A DNA stretch of 64,000 nt, from assembly GCA_028673005.1 (NCBI GenBank), contig CM054113.1, forward strand, positions 207,133,504-207,197,503. The letters are read 5' to 3'. Each line of letters starts with the position of its first letter. Position 1 is the first letter of the stretch. Shown here in pieces: positions 12,141 through 24,989 of this stretch. The notes under the pieces are model-generated. The model saw only the letters and a list, made by a program, of their open reading frames with translations, did not search any database and had not been told where the DNA came from. The translations under genes and the position numbers were made by a program. This DNA comes from Tanypteryx hageni (taxonomy: Eukaryota > Arthropoda > Insecta > Odonata > Petaluridae).

Positions 12141-13300
12141 CGTTTGCGAGAACGAAGAGGCAAGAGGGAGATGAAGAAAGAGAGAGAGAGATTCTCGGAA
12201 ATGGAATCATTTTTACAGCGCGCCGCGTCGTTAGTCCGTGAATGGAACTCAATCAGGAGAACGGCGGAGGACGTGAGTCGAATGTGTTTTAAACACAGCC
12301 CTGCAACGAGAAAAATGCGGCGCAGACTCGCCGAGTGACAAAAAACAAGAAGATTGAGTGAGTGAGTGAGTGAGTGTGCGTGTGTGTGTGTGTGTTTGGG
12401 GCGTGTCATTTCAAGAAAAGGCCTAATTATACTTTTAGATTCCACGGCAATTCTCTGAGACTGAAAGTTTGTGATTGGTCGAGAGCTTGGGGAAAGAGAG
12501 AGAGAGAGAGAGAGAAAAAAAATTGGAGGAGAAAGAGAGAGAGGAAGAATTGGAGGGGAGAGAAAGAGAGAGGAAGAATTGGAGGGGAGAGAAAGAAAGA
12601 GGAAGAATTTGAGGGAGGGAAGAGAGATAGGACGAATGGGAGTAGGAGATGAAGGCTGGAATAAGTGGAGACGCAGAAGAGGCATACGTTGAATCGAAAC
12701 AAGGCAATATGTTGTGCGGGAGAGGAAAAATACTCTGATAATGCGAATTGCGAGAGGTGAAGAATACAAAGGAGAGCAGATAGGGAGTGCAAAAGCGTGT
12801 TTAGAACGCGCGGAGAAGCCGGATCGGAAGTTGGGGAGGAACGGTGAGTGGAATCGAATCGAGTAATGGGAATAACGGGAGGGGGGGGGGGAGAGAGATT
12901 GAAAGGAACAGGCAAAGAGATCGGAGAGGAATGAGAGGGAATTTTGTGAATGGGATAGGGGAGAAAAACGGAATTTAAGGCAGAATGGGGGAAGGATAAA
13001 GAAAAGAGTTGGGGAAAGGAGGATGGAAGAAAACGGAGTTGAATCGGGATGAATGCGCAGAGGAGAGAAAAAGGAAGAATTTAAAATGAATGAGAGATGG
13101 AAGGACGGGAAAGGAGAATGAAGTGACTGAGGAAGAAGGATTGGAGGAAAGAGAGATGTTAGAAAGATGAATGGAACACAAGGAATAAATGGAGAATAAA
13201 AATGAGATAAGAAAGGATATAGAGAAGTAAGAGAATAGCAAGATAGCAAGAATAAGAGGATTTAATGAGCAAAGAAAAGTACGAGAAAACAGGAATTAAT
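12141..13300 (+). repeat. polypurine (GA/GGA-rich) low-complexity block
   Basis: The plus strand is dominated by GAGAGA, GGAAGAATTGGAG and related words. A short tandem repeat of about 29 bp (GGAAGAATTGGAGGGGAGAG) lies at 12541-12610 and a (GAGT)n/(GT)n microsatellite at 12354-12396. The long minus-strand ORF here (374 codons, Ser/Leu/Pro/Phe) is a composition artefact. Confidence 0.85.
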
Positions 13301-16300
13301 TGTGCGTATGGAGCACAGAGATGGTAAAAGAAGATTAAAACAATGAATGGGGAGACTGATTAATGAAGTCGGGAAAAGGAACGCAAAAGGATGAAAATAC
13401 TCGAAGAAAAGAGAGAGAAAGGATTTAGGACGAGAAATTTTACAAGAGCGTTGAATAAATTGGCGAAAGGGCAGAATGTGAGCAGTTGAGTGGTTGAGGA
13501 GATTATATTTGACATAAGCTCTTATGCAACAAAGTCCCTTCCGAGAATCTCAGCTGTGCATGGCGGGAATAGGGGTAACCGCGGACGAACGCACAGTGTG
13601 GGCTAAAGGACGAAAGCCCGGTGCGCCGCCCTTAAATCGAAATTTTCCAAAATGTGGGCCAAAAAATCAAAATGCGACGTTTCAACTCAATGAACCAGTG
13701 ACGTCAGAGACGTACGAAGACTCAAACGATCGAACCGGGACTCGTGGAAATTTCACTCCACGAGTTCTGAGAAATTCTTTTTGAGGCGCATAACGGGCCA
13801 TACAACTGCTTAAAACGGGAAAGAATATCGCACTCACATACTAATCGAGTACGTTCCAGATTTCCATAATAGTTCGATAAAATTCCGCGCCGGGAGCTGA
13901 TGCAAGTATGCACGTTTTTAAGGAAATTGAAAAAGACTCGAGGAGGGGTAAGGAGGTTGGTCGCGAGCCGTATTCTGGATATCCTTCGTTTAATTTCAAT
14001 TGATGGGTGATCTTAACTCTCAGAAATGGAGGCAAGGATTGAGCACAAGGTGGTGTGGGATGTTAGGGACGGTGATTGCGGGAGGAGGCTTAGGAAAGGC
14101 ACCGCTTTATACTTGCTGGCCAATTAGCATCTTATTGAAAAGGAGAAACATCCACGACAGCTCCGTTCCACCTCCGCATTGGTTTAAAAAGGAAGACGTC
14201 GCCTTTTTTTTACGGCCTCCGCATTCCCTTTCACCAGGATTAGTGACAATGAGAATGTATCCGTCGATTGGCGCGCGTCGAATTCCGAATCTCGAAATTA
14301 ACTCGAAGCAGACCTGATGTTTCTCTCGGGAAAGGAGGAGAGACAAAGAGGAAAGAGATCCTGGCTGCTGCGCCCACGGTGAAATGTCTTTTCGATGCCA
14401 TTCATCGAAAGTAATTTTCCATTTTGATGTTAACTGTGGCTTTTTCTTTTAAGTTTATCTCTTTGATTACCTTTATTTTCGGTTGTAAAGATTTAAATTT
14501 GATTATATAATTAATTGCTGCGTCACTAAAATCTACTACATCCAGTATCGCTTAACGAATTACTTTCCATGCGATTAAAATATGTTATAAATTTAAAAAC
14601 AACTAGGCATATTGTAAGTTGCTAAATGGATATGGATCGACGACGTATTTTCAAACAGTATCTAAAATGTAATTTCAAAGGTTATTTTTAAATGTTCCAT
14701 ATATTTGTTTACATTCACTCTTTGTGCGCGTAGAAAAAAAATGTATGGAAACCTGCATTTTTTCCGTGGGCATTGAAATAAAACGCGATATTAAGTTATT
14801 TCAGCGTGATAACGTATTAGTGCATGTACCAAGTTATATTACGGAAGTATCTGAACGAGTAATTACAATTTAATTCGTACATTTCAGCGAGTTAGGATAC
14901 TCTCACTTTCCTGTAAAATGCGGTCATATTAACTTCATCAAGGAATTAGTTTTCTGATTTTAAAAACTGTAATTTCACTTCGTACATTTTACAAAATGAG
15001 GGTCCAATTTCTGTTATGACCGGTCACAAAACATTTTATCCCGACAGTAACGGATTTTTTTAACTGCCCCGAATCCAATAAAAGTTTCATTTCGGCCCTG
15101 CAAGGCTGAATCATTGTTTTATATTTATCCGCTGGGAGTCACCAATCCAACTTTGATTGTTTTCAATTAAATTTTATTATTTAAGCAAAGGTCTTTCGGA
15201 TAAGTCCTATCTCTTGCAAACCTGTTAGCAGACACAATGAATGCCATGATCTGGATTAAAAGTACATGGGAGAGAGAAGACAATCCTCAACATATAATCG
15301 AGTTTTATCGATTGCAGTATCGACTGCAGTTCAAGTTGACGTTCCTGAGTTAGGATCTCTAGTGGGCCATTGCTTCTATTTGCGTGAGTGAAATCAGTTA
15401 TTCAAATTGTAGCTCTCGAGAAATTCTACGTAAATTTTCGATCTCTCTAGAAATAGTTCCTACAGTACCTAGTCACCGTCTTGAAAGGGGTTGAAGAAAT
15501 CCAATTTTAGGAGTTGATATTTTTATCAGAGATTACGAAAATCATTGGAAATGATATTCTGGGAGCCGTAGGGTTGTAATCCATAAACATGGAAAACGAC
15601 AGTCATCGGATCAAATCGGTTCCAGAATTTAGCTGAGTCTCCTGGCGGGATTGATTTTAAATTTTCCTTGTGGAACATTAATTATTGGTTTCCATTTTCC
15701 TGTCACATCCATCGATTCTTTTTGATAACAAGTAAATGTTCGGCGGAATCTTTCCTATTCGCAATATCCTCCTAAAATATTTCACATTCTTTGATAAAAA
15801 GATACATTAATTCGTGAAAGCCCGCGATTTTATTGTTAGAAATTGCTATCGAAAAATATGCTTTGATTTTGAAACGTTGAAAAATACAGATGCTATGAGT
15901 GTGGAGGTTCCTTATGGAAAATTAAGTAATGCACTATCATTTGAGATATATTATTATTTAAACGAAAAACTGAAAGATTAAAAAAATGGAGTTTAAAAAA
16001 GTTCCAGGTCGAGGTGAAAATTAAGCTTTTGAAATCAAAGACATACTTAATTTGGAGTTTTTAAATATAAATGTACTGTATATGACGAGCAAAATAATTC
16101 CAACATCTTTTGTAAATATTGATTTCCATCGCCTTGCACTCTCGTTTTGCGAATAATGTAACGCGCATGTTTGATATATGAGAACTCTTCGGTTGATGGA
16201 TTGCGAATGCATTTTGGATACGACAGAGTTGAAAATATATATTTTTATTCTGAACGTATACGTATTCTTTGATTTAATTGGGATATTCAATATTAAATCT

Positions 16301-16395
16301 ATGCAAATATAAACATTTTAAATAAAGTACGAATAAAGTATACATTTTTGCTAGTGAATTTCGCCGTCAAGTTTTTTAGCTGTTAATATGAACTA
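13301..16395. other. unannotated 3.1 kb, no gene seen
   Basis: Scattered short ORFs on both strands have no coding character. The DNA is moderately mixed up to about 14.4 kb and AT-rich after. No terminal repeats or RNA genes recognised. Confidence 0.5.
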
Positions 16396-16403
16396 GTGAT
16401 ATT

Positions 16404-18142
16404 AGAGTTTTGGAATCGGGAATTCTCGTTCTCGGAAATTTACTCGATATTTCTTATTCTCGATTCCCGGGAAAATTTTGAATGATTCCCAGAAAATTTT
16501 CGTTTGAATTTTGTGCCGAGTCAAGATTTGCCAGAATTGCCTTTGTAGGTGATTTTTTAGATATTACTTCGAATTTCAGCCCCAAATGTTAAGCTATCAA
16601 ATTAATTTTGATTTTTAGATTTAATATGTGTTGTACCAATAGAATTTCTCATGAATAAAGAATATTATTCAGTAACTGAGTTATTAGGAGTTTGAGATTA
16701 AGGGTCAGGTTGCGTTTCTCGCTATTAATTCAGTTTTAATGGAGCGCTAATACAATGGCTTCTTCTCGCGCCCGTGAATGACATTAGTAAAAAAGGTCCG
16801 AAAGTAATGGTTGCATGTTTATTGAATCGGAAACTAGGAGCTGAAGTGAACTATCTTCCCCTTCTATTATTCTTCTTCTTTATTCCTTTCTCCCTCCCTC
16901 CTTCCCTAATCGACAAAATTAGTGAATTATACAAAATAGGGAGATGACCATTGAAATTCAACGGGAAAGGTTTTTACGGAATTTCGTGAATAGATACGAT
17001 GCGAAGTTATTATCCAAATCAATGGTACCCAATTACACGAAACAGGTAGCAATGCAAATCACTAAGAATGCGTCAAATTCTCGTATTAAAAACTAATCTA
17101 GTGATCGATTCGACGTGTATTAAAAAATCGATGGCAGGAAAACAAACGTTCGTTCTTTTAGGCGTTCGTTGTTTCAAGTCTCGAACTCCTACGATTATTC
17201 TAAGTGATTTTAATATGCGAATGATTAATGTCCTACATTAAAACGAAATCCTTCTCGCATATAACGCAACGAATGTTGTTTACATTGGTTGCTTTGGAAA
17301 TCAATTCTCTCTCACTCCTCTCTCTCGTATTAAAAACATTCAAAGCACCCATAAGGAATGTAATGACGATAGGATTTCGAGGTTTAACAACGTAATTGGC
17401 TGGCAAGGCAACATCCCGTTAAAATGGCAAGATTTGTCCAAAATATGTGAATTAATAAACATTAATTTTTTCTCATAATGGTTTAAATCGAAGATCATAG
17501 GTTAATGCTTTATAATTTAGATCTCAAAAATAATAAAATCCTGCACGTTGAAAAGTCGATTTTTACGAGCTATTTTATGGGAACTAGAAATGTCTTCCTT
17601 GGAGTCGAACCCAGGACTTTTTCGAGTTTTTTCGTCATCACTTTAAAATATGTAAATCGAGCATTCCTGCAAAATTTCAAAAATGTATCTTGATCCTTGA
17701 TTTGCATTTTATAGCGTGACAGAGGGAGCCACAAAGGTACAGAAGAAGACTATTATAGATTTTAGGTTGTTTTTAAACCTCTTTCATACATTTTTTATCC
17801 TCAATTTTAACTTTGAGGGAATTGCAATATAGGATACATTAGTTATACATTGTTATATATACATCGTCAACATCGAGGAAAGATCGGTTGCGCAATTCAA
17901 AGTAGTTCTGAATATTGAATCTGCTAACAATTTGTCGCAAATAATGCATCATATGTCATTGGGATTTATTAAAGACTTATGTATTTACGTTTTATCAATA
18001 ATAAACAGCATGTTTAACTGAAAAATGGTGTATTAAATATTAAAAATGTGAAATCATTCTTATTCCCGGGTTCCCGGGATATTTGAAAATCTAATTCCCA
18101 CTTCCTGGGAAAAACAATATCGCCGGGAACCCAAAACTCTAA
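16404..18142. mobile_element. hAT-like element with GTGATATT direct repeats
   Basis: The left end AGAGTTTTGGAATCGGGAAT and the right end (reading inward, AGAGTTTTGGGTTCCCGG) are inverted repeats, followed inside by several CCCGGGAA-type words at both ends. The 8-bp sequence GTGATATT flanks the element at 16396-16403 and 18143-18150. An 8-bp TSD and CCCGGGA-rich ends are usual for hAT elements. The 1.74-kb interior has no readable transposase and contains copy 1 of another repeat (17176-17765). Confidence 0.6.
17176..17765. repeat. interspersed repeat Q, copy 1
   Basis: Starts AAGTCTCGAACTCCTACG and ends near TATTATAGATTTTA. It is clearly alike over its length to 20796-21565, sharing blocks such as GAATGTTGTTTA and TAGCGTGACAGAGGGA. 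No terminal inverted repeat or coding sequence seen. It lies inside the hAT-like element. Confidence 0.6.
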
Positions 18143-18150
18143 GTGATATT

Positions 18151-18904
18151 GTAAAAATTTTACTGAATCAAAAAATTCGACACTTGTAGGTGATCGATAA
18201 GGACCTTTAGACATGGCTGTTACGAAGAAAGTAAGGTCTCTCTCTTTCGATTATAATTAAAAATGATAAACCGTAGGCCATTAAAGATGTTATTATTGCT
18301 TTTTGATAGATCAAACTACACATAGGTGAGTTAGATCGTGTTTAGTTGTAATTACGATGTCTTTTCCACACGTGCGCGACATAACTACTTCCATAAAAAT
18401 ATCAAAATAACAAGTTACACGGAACAAGTGCGCGTAAAAGATTACAGCCAACGCTGATATATCGCTCAATCTTCCTTAACTATTGTTAAAATCTAATATG
18501 GAAGGCCATAGTTCGATTTCCGGTCAAGGAAGAATGTTTATCCTGCTTTCAATTTTCTCCCATACTCTAACATGTGCTTTCACGCATATAAAATTAAGAT
18601 CTATACATTCCATAGTTCACTAGAGAATTATAGAGCTCATCTTATGGCTGAAAACAAATTAAATAATAAGCAATTAAAAAAGAAGTACTTAGGCGTCTCC
18701 AATAGCCATAATAAGGCTATAAAAACATGCGCAATGCGGCCACAATGCAGCCGCCTTCAGTGATGATTCACCGAAATTAGATTCTAAAATTAGTTTTCAT
18801 AACCTTGTTATGGCCATTGGAGGTACCCAAGATACGTAAGTACTTCTTTTTTCAAGTGGTCATTTTTGAGCTCACTTTCCATAGTGTTTGCCTGCATAGT
18901 CATC
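18151..18904. other. unannotated
   Basis: AT-rich DNA without a convincing gene or repeat boundary. Confidence 0.4.
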
Positions 18905-18908
18905 TTAA

Positions 18909-20302
18909 CCCTTATCCGGGAAAGATATTTTACCAATTCAACCGGGCAACGCGAGCCTCACAGTTGATTACAATGCATTGGAATGATTGAAGAGCAGTAT
19001 TATTTTCGGTAAATATAATTTATTTATTTACCAAAGACATAAATTAGCAATTAAAACATTTTTCTACAATATATATTACAAAAACATAAGTTTTATGAAA
19101 AATATGGAAATTATTTTATCGTTTTTTTACAGTTTAGGTAGAAAAATCTTTAATGCTGTGTGCGTTGCAAACATTATTTTTACATTCACTACAAAATTGT
19201 TTTTGCATCCTGCTTATACTTGTTGGGCACATATAGCACCTCTTTCGTTTGCTATTGCTGCGAGAGATTCTCTTAGTTCATGAAATACTGCCATTGCCTC
19301 TCGTGCTGTTTGTTGAAGGCCCAGTAACGATCTTGATTGTATTAGTGGCTTTATTAGGCCTTCAGAAAGTGAAATAAGGAACAATCGCCGTTAATCGTTC
19401 TTGTTATCATTACAATTCGGATTTAAACCGCACCAAATCACATACGCGGCAACACCAGCGGTTTGATTTTCGTTTTCACATGTACTCTTGAACAAGTTGA
19501 TTTAACGAGTCAACCCCTCCCTTAATTTAATTGTAGTGACGAATTATCTCTGGTTTATCACTGTCAACGATTGATGGTGAATGTTGAATTGTTGACAAAA
19601 CTATTACGCTTTTATTTTTTTGGGCACAAATGAAACCGAAGTGGTACATTTAGTAAATCCGAAAAGTGCTTTATTCGGAAGAAATTGTGAAGGGACGTAT
19701 TTCTTATTTTTTCTGACAGTGCTACCAATGTTAGCCCAATTGAAAGAAGATTTTTTGCTAATTCAAGATCTGTGAAATAATTATCGCAGGTGACATTGCG
19801 ATTAGTTCCATTGAAAATTTCTGTCAGTGAAAAAGCAACCGATGATCCCTAATTATATGCCTTATTTTCTCTCTAACCTAAATACGGCATTCCATACAAG
19901 GGATAAAAAGTTTTGGAGTCACAAAGCCACGAAATTTTCGCCCCATATTTGTCAGGCTTAGAAGGTTCTTTTGATATTCATCCAGTATATAAAATGAAGG
20001 CAAATATATACTATGTTAAAATGCAGCGAAAGAGATAAAGAGATTGAAATTAGATAGTTTTACATACACAGATGATGATTATGGAGACTCACAGACTCAC
20101 GTTGCCCATTAGTGTAACTTATCCAGTTATTATTTTTTTGAGAATTCAGAACTCCAAAAAACATTTAAATTGTCGCACATAGTAGAGTATGACAAAATAA
20201 TACAAGTATAAATTTTGTAGCAATGTACTTCCTAATTTCGAGGAGAAATTAGAGAAAAACTAGAATAGTGAACCTGGAAGTCTCACCTTGCCCGAATAAG
20301 GG
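18909..20302 (-). mobile_element. piggyBac-type element, internally deleted
   Basis: The left end reads TTAA (18905-18908) followed by CCCTTATCCGGG. The right end, reading inward, is CCCTTATTCGGG preceded by TTAT, so the second TTAA has one changed base (ATAA at 20303-20306 on the plus strand). TTAA target sites and CCC-starting inverted ends are the mark of piggyBac. The interior carries a broken transposase on the minus strand; its N-terminal part is missing, so the 1.39-kb copy is a deletion derivative. Confidence 0.7.
19205..19995 (-). pseudogene. piggyBac transposase, C-terminal part, broken
   Basis: piggyBac transposases are DDE/DDD cut-and-paste enzymes. Read on the minus strand from 19960 downward, in changing frames: PDKYGAKISWLCDSKTFYPL (first catalytic Asp in WLCD), then GTNRNVTCDNYFTDLELAKN (second Asp in CDNYFT), then KGGVDSLNQLVQEY (third Asp in GGVD) and KRKSNRW. 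After a shift come GVAAYVIWCGLNPN and RRLFLISLSEGLIKP, ending near 19205. All three Asp codons survive. However, there are in-frame stops (after MPYLG, before IKGGVD and after NDNKND) and at least two frameshifts, so no active enzyme can be made. The family call is firm; exact limits are approximate. Confidence 0.8.
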
Positions 20303-20795
20303 ATAAATTCTAAATTTAGGACTTGGCTGCATATGGTGCATATTTACTTGCAGAAACCTCATAAGTGAATGGATACAAAAGTATAATTCCTTAACGTTTA
20401 AGAAATCGCTACCTCTTGAGCTAAATCGTAATTTACGTTGTTTTTTCTCCGATCGATTAACGCCAAATTAGCGGTTCAATAAAAAATAGACGCCTAGGGA
20501 GCATTACTCCCGTATTTAATTATACACCTGCTTCGAGGTATTGAAAAATCGTCAGAATGAAAAAATCATGAGAGATTTTACTAGAAATTGTTTTACTGAA
20601 ACAGCAAAAATTACAATTGCAAAGGTGCGTAAAAATGGTGTTCAGTCGGGTTAGGAAATATGTTGTTTGGGTTGCATAAGATTCAGGATGCAGAATTTCT
20701 TGGCAAGTCCACTTGCTGTGTCTAAGAACTTCAGCGGCGCATAATGCAATAAAATACATAAATATAATATACTAGGGATATGCCCTCGTTTTTTT
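20303..20795. other. unannotated spacer between piggyBac and repeat Q
   Basis: AT-rich. A 79-codon minus-strand ORF at 20520-20759 has no recognisable domain and no splice or promoter support. Confidence 0.35.
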
Positions 20796-21565
20796 AAGTC
20801 TCGAACTCCTACGATTATTCTAAGTAATTTTAATATGCAAATCATTAATGTTCTACATTCAAATGTATTCCTTCTCGTAAATAACGCCACGAATGTTGTT
20901 TATATTGGTTGTTAATAAAATAATTTCCCTCTCCTTCTTTCTCTCTTCTTTATGTATTATTGTATATGTTTCATTACGATGGGTTAGGTGGAAGATGGAA
21001 GGACTTCTTAGTCTCAATCTCGCCCCAAATAAAGACCAAATCAATCTCTCTCTCGTATTAAAAGCCTTCAAAGCCCGCTTTCACCCATAAGAATAGAAAT
21101 AACAATACGATTTCGAGGTTTAACAATGTAATTGGTTGACAAGACAATATACAGTTAAAATGGCAATATTTCCCCAAAAAATGTGAATTAACCATTTAAC
21201 ATGAGGGATTTCGAACTGCTGGCGGAAAAGATGAACAGAATAAGAAACCATAATTCTTTTCTTTAAAATGGTTCAGATCCAAAGATCGTAGGTTAACTCT
21301 TTCTAATTTAGATCTCAAAAAGAATAAAAACTTACACGTCGAAAGGTCGATGTTTACGTATTGTTTATGGGAAATAGAAATGTCTTTCTTAGAGTCGAAT
21401 CCAAGACTTTTTTGAGATTCATTCCGTCATCACTTTAAAATATGTGAATCGAACATTCCTGCCAAATTTCAAAAATGTATCTCGAGCCTTTATCGAGGAA
21501 TTCGCATTTATATAGCGTGACAGAGGGATTCACAAAGGGACAAAAGAAGGCTTTTATAGATTTTA
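20796..21565. repeat. interspersed repeat Q, copy 2
   Basis: Direct-orientation relative of 17176-17765 with the same start, AAGTCTCGAACTCCTACG. It is about 180 bp longer, mainly from extra sequence at about 20920-21050, and ends with GACAGAGGGATTCACAAAGG and a TTTTATAGATTTTA tail. Non-coding. Confidence 0.6.
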
Positions 21566-22217
21566 TTTAGACGCCACCTGTAAAGTTTTTATTAAATTAA
21601 GTGATACTGATTTCAATCAACAATACATGAAACTAATAGTAACAACATTCCAATACGACAAATTTTGCTAGCGCTAGCCTTATAGCTTTCAGACAAAACG
21701 ATTAATGAAGCCCGTAAAGCAGCATCCAGCATTTAAAATGCGTTTTTGAAAAGTTCTCCACTATTTTTTACGCTAAAGCTAAAAGTTGTCTCAAATCAGA
21801 ATTTGAGCAATTATACGAAGTGCCTAAGAAATTCACTATGTGCGGAGTCCATTTCAAATTCCTATTTGTTGATTATAAAAAAAATGTCTCCATGTAAAGT
21901 TGGTAATTGAACCATCAAAGAAAGATATCTACATCATAAAATAATTTTTAAAAGGGGCAAAAGAAGCGTAAATTCTTAAACATATTTTAAACATTGAAGC
22001 CCAACGTATACAACATAAAACTATTCAAACAAAAAAAAATTCCAACACGAATTTCTCATTGTGAGGACTAAAATCACAACAAACATGCTTCGAAGGCCAA
22101 TTTAAAAGAAAAAATCGGCGATATTTCAGTGTATTTTTTCTGTCACCTTCTAATAGGTTTTATAAACGTCCCTGCATCAGAAAGAAAACCATGAGTCAAA
22201 TAATTCGATGAATTTTT
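21566..22217. other. unannotated
   Basis: AT-rich, no gene or element boundary seen. Confidence 0.4.
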
Positions 22218-22225
22218 ATCTTTAC

Positions 22226-22886
22226 ACAGGGTGACCAGATGATGCTGATGGTCACACCCGGGAAAAAATGTGTTTTGAAAGAGAAAATCCGGGACATTTT
22301 CCGAAAAACCGGGACAAGGGAATTTTTATATTATGTTATTGCATACCCTAAATTTAAAATAAATGTTTACAAAAGTAAAAGCAAACTTTTGTTTATTGTA
22401 ATAAATAAATTTACACATTTAGTGAATAATTAAGCAGTATTATAATAAAGCATTTTAGGACCCAATGGTGTTTTCAGTCATATTTCAAAGTACTTCTGCC
22501 TGGCTTGATCAAATTTTGATCATTTTCAATCTTCTTATAAAAACCTTTGCAGGTCATATTTAAGTTGTATTTACAAAGGAAGGGAAAAGCATGACCGGCT
22601 GTCAGTATTTTCTTAGAATCAGCTCTTGGTGAACTTCCATGGGTCTTTGGATTTTCCAGTAATTGAAATGCGAATGCCTTTTATGAAATCGTATATTAGG
22701 AAGATCGAGTTTGATGTTAAAATTGATTTCGTATAAACGGAGATTAAAAAAAACTGCTGGATAAAACAGAGCGCTTACAAGAAAACCAACCGGGACATTT
22801 ATGCGTCCCGAAAAGATATTTGGACACCGGGACAAAACTCTGAAAACCGGGACAAATCCCGGGAAACCGGGACGCCTGATAACCCT
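22226..22886. mobile_element. 661-bp hAT-type MITE with exact 8-bp TSD
   Basis: The 8-bp ATCTTTAC is repeated exactly at 22218-22225 and 22887-22894 and fits the hAT target pattern nTnnnnAn. The ends are loosely inverted (ACAGGGTGACCAG at the left; inward from the right AGGGTTATCAGGCGTCCCGG). Multiple CCGGGACA words sit inside both ends. The interior encodes nothing recognisable, so it is non-autonomous. Confidence 0.75.
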
Positions 22887-22894
22887 ATCTTTAC

Positions 22895-24716
22895 CTAATC
22901 TAACACCTACACCATACACAAGCGAAATACGAAGATTTACATAGCATACTTAGATTAATTTTATGCCCCACTCTCCACCAAAGGCCGATTAATTAAATTT
23001 TAACTACGTGCGATATTTAAAGGTAGATTTTAATGTCAGTTTTCCAATAACTGTAGACGAAAACTTAGTGGGATACTAATAACTTCTCTCATGGCCCAGA
23101 AAGAATGTCTATTGGAAATTAATACACATAGAAATAAAATTACGGATGCTGAAGCAGATGATTCAGCTTTTTGCCGTGCGTTAAATATGCAAAATGTGCC
23201 TCTCTGATACATTTTAGGTCACGTTAAAGCAGCCAACGAAAACGGAGCAAATCGAATCCTTTAACATCGCAATGACTGCTCTCCCTATAGAGATTCTGCA
23301 TAAGCTGATGAAAACTTGATTTTTTTTCTTGTGCATGCGCCAGCGCAGAAGCATAATAATAAGAACAGCTTCTACAAAATGCGAGAGTAGCAGTTGGATG
23401 TCGTTCGCGGCGATACAAAATTGAATCGAGAATGGCGAAGCATTATGACGCAAGATTAACCTCAATAAAGAGATCGATAAAATCTTCAGGATGGAATTGT
23501 CGCAATGCTCATCCCTAATTAGCATTATACATCGTGCAATTATTGGTAGAGAGACATATGAGAGATGATGAATTAAAGCGTTTGTGTTCAGAAGGCCTTT
23601 TTGATACCCAATGAACACGTGAAGTTTCCATTAGTGTCGGACATTTAAAGAAGGAAAGTGTGTCGATTGAAAGCATTTAATAGATTAAATTTTCTAATGA
23701 GGTAAAAAAACACTATCTAAACTTGTAGATTATAAAAATGGACTGAAAATAATTCCGTCCTTTCTAAGAAAATTTTTACTTAAGCCAATAGAATTGTATC
23801 GATAAAATTATGAGTTTATAATAACTCGAAGAACCTTGTAATGACGTAGTAAAATTTGGAAAAATAATTCAAAATTTTCTCTCTCCAAATGTGGAGGCAG
23901 GTGTGAATTTCTTACTTATTAGCATAGTTCAGTTCAGCAAATTGATCATTTTGGAGGTATACACTTGAGAAGCCGCCTAATGCGGACCGAAAGAGACATT
24001 CAAACATTGTACATATTTTAACTAAAACTCTTCGTAGAATATATACTGTTCCTCATTGAAATCGCCTCACCCAGGGGGAGTGGACGGATCCATATGACTA
24101 TGAGCATGAATGTTGTTCAGATGTAAATGCGTAAACGATTCGATTTTCAGGACAGTCGGAGCAGAAACGGCCGGTTACCTCGTTTGTATGGTATGCGTTA
24201 GTGCTTGTTACTGACCTTTGAACGGTGTTGTGTACAAGAAGAGTTGAAATGTGAGTCAAGCCACAGCCAGGTCAAACCGTGGCCCAACTTAGAGCTCAAA
24301 GTAAAGCAAACTCCAACGGGGTGACATTTGCCACCTTTGTGACTTGAAATCATCACTGAAAGCCAAGCGAAATATTGATGTTGCTGGTAAGCTGACAACT
24401 TGGTAACAATTTCTTCAGTACATGATCGCCTGTTCATAAGCGCGATTAAACTAACTATATCCAAACCCTCTTAGTGGGGAAATTTCAATAACGAGCAGTG
24501 TATTTGCAATGCTGGAACACACGTCAGTTTTGTTAATGCTGTATCCTGCAATTTGTACGTTTAAAAAACAAACTAAGCTGCCATGCATCTAAACAATTTC
24601 AGTTTGTTGAAGTAAGGAACTTTTTGATTAAGAAATAACAATGTAGTTTCATACACATAATTTATCTAAATACTTCATTCGCTTTCGGATGAATTACTGT
24701 TCATTATCTACGTCTT
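22895..24716. other. unannotated 1.8 kb
   Basis: Several short ORFs on the minus strand (for example 23214-23618, 134 codons) overlap in different frames without a recognisable domain. I cannot support a gene. Confidence 0.4.
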
Positions 24717-24987
24717 AACCCCTGGGTCGCAACACAAAATTGGGTCGCCAAGTCATATTAAATTAATTCTGCTGTTGTGAAAAAGTTAATTATCACACAT
24801 AAGATCCTTTCCACCTTATCTACTCCTAACATATCATTCCTCCAAACAACCAGTTCAATGCTAATGGCCCAAATTAATTTAGTTGTTTAATTCCTATTTA
24901 TTTTAGCATTTATAACAAATGAACTAGTGGAGGACATGGGTTGCCGCGACCGGAATTTGGGTCGCAACCAAAAAAGGTAATAACATA
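24717..24987. repeat. GGGTCGC-containing repeat and 80-bp duplicated segment
   Basis: Both ends contain GGGTCGC/GCGACC words (CCCTGGGTCGCAAC at the left; GCCGCGACC and GGGTCGCAACC at the right), a pattern seen in hAT-derived MITEs. Within it, 24748-24827 (AATTAATTCTGCTG to TATCTACTCCTAA) is repeated at 27253-27330. No clear TSD. Confidence 0.4.
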
Positions 24988-24989
24988 TA

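Noticed and set aside
12125..13249. 374-codon minus-strand ORF
   Set aside because: It is antisense to a GA-rich block; the product is Ser/Leu/Pro/Phe low complexity with no domain.
16404..16500. hAT class as certain for the GTGATATT-flanked element
   Set aside because: The TSD does not fit nTnnnnAn exactly and two extra bases sit at the right end, so only hAT-like is claimed.
20520..20890. minus-strand ORFs as the missing piggyBac N-terminus
   Set aside because: They lie outside the right end at 20302 and show no piggyBac motifs.
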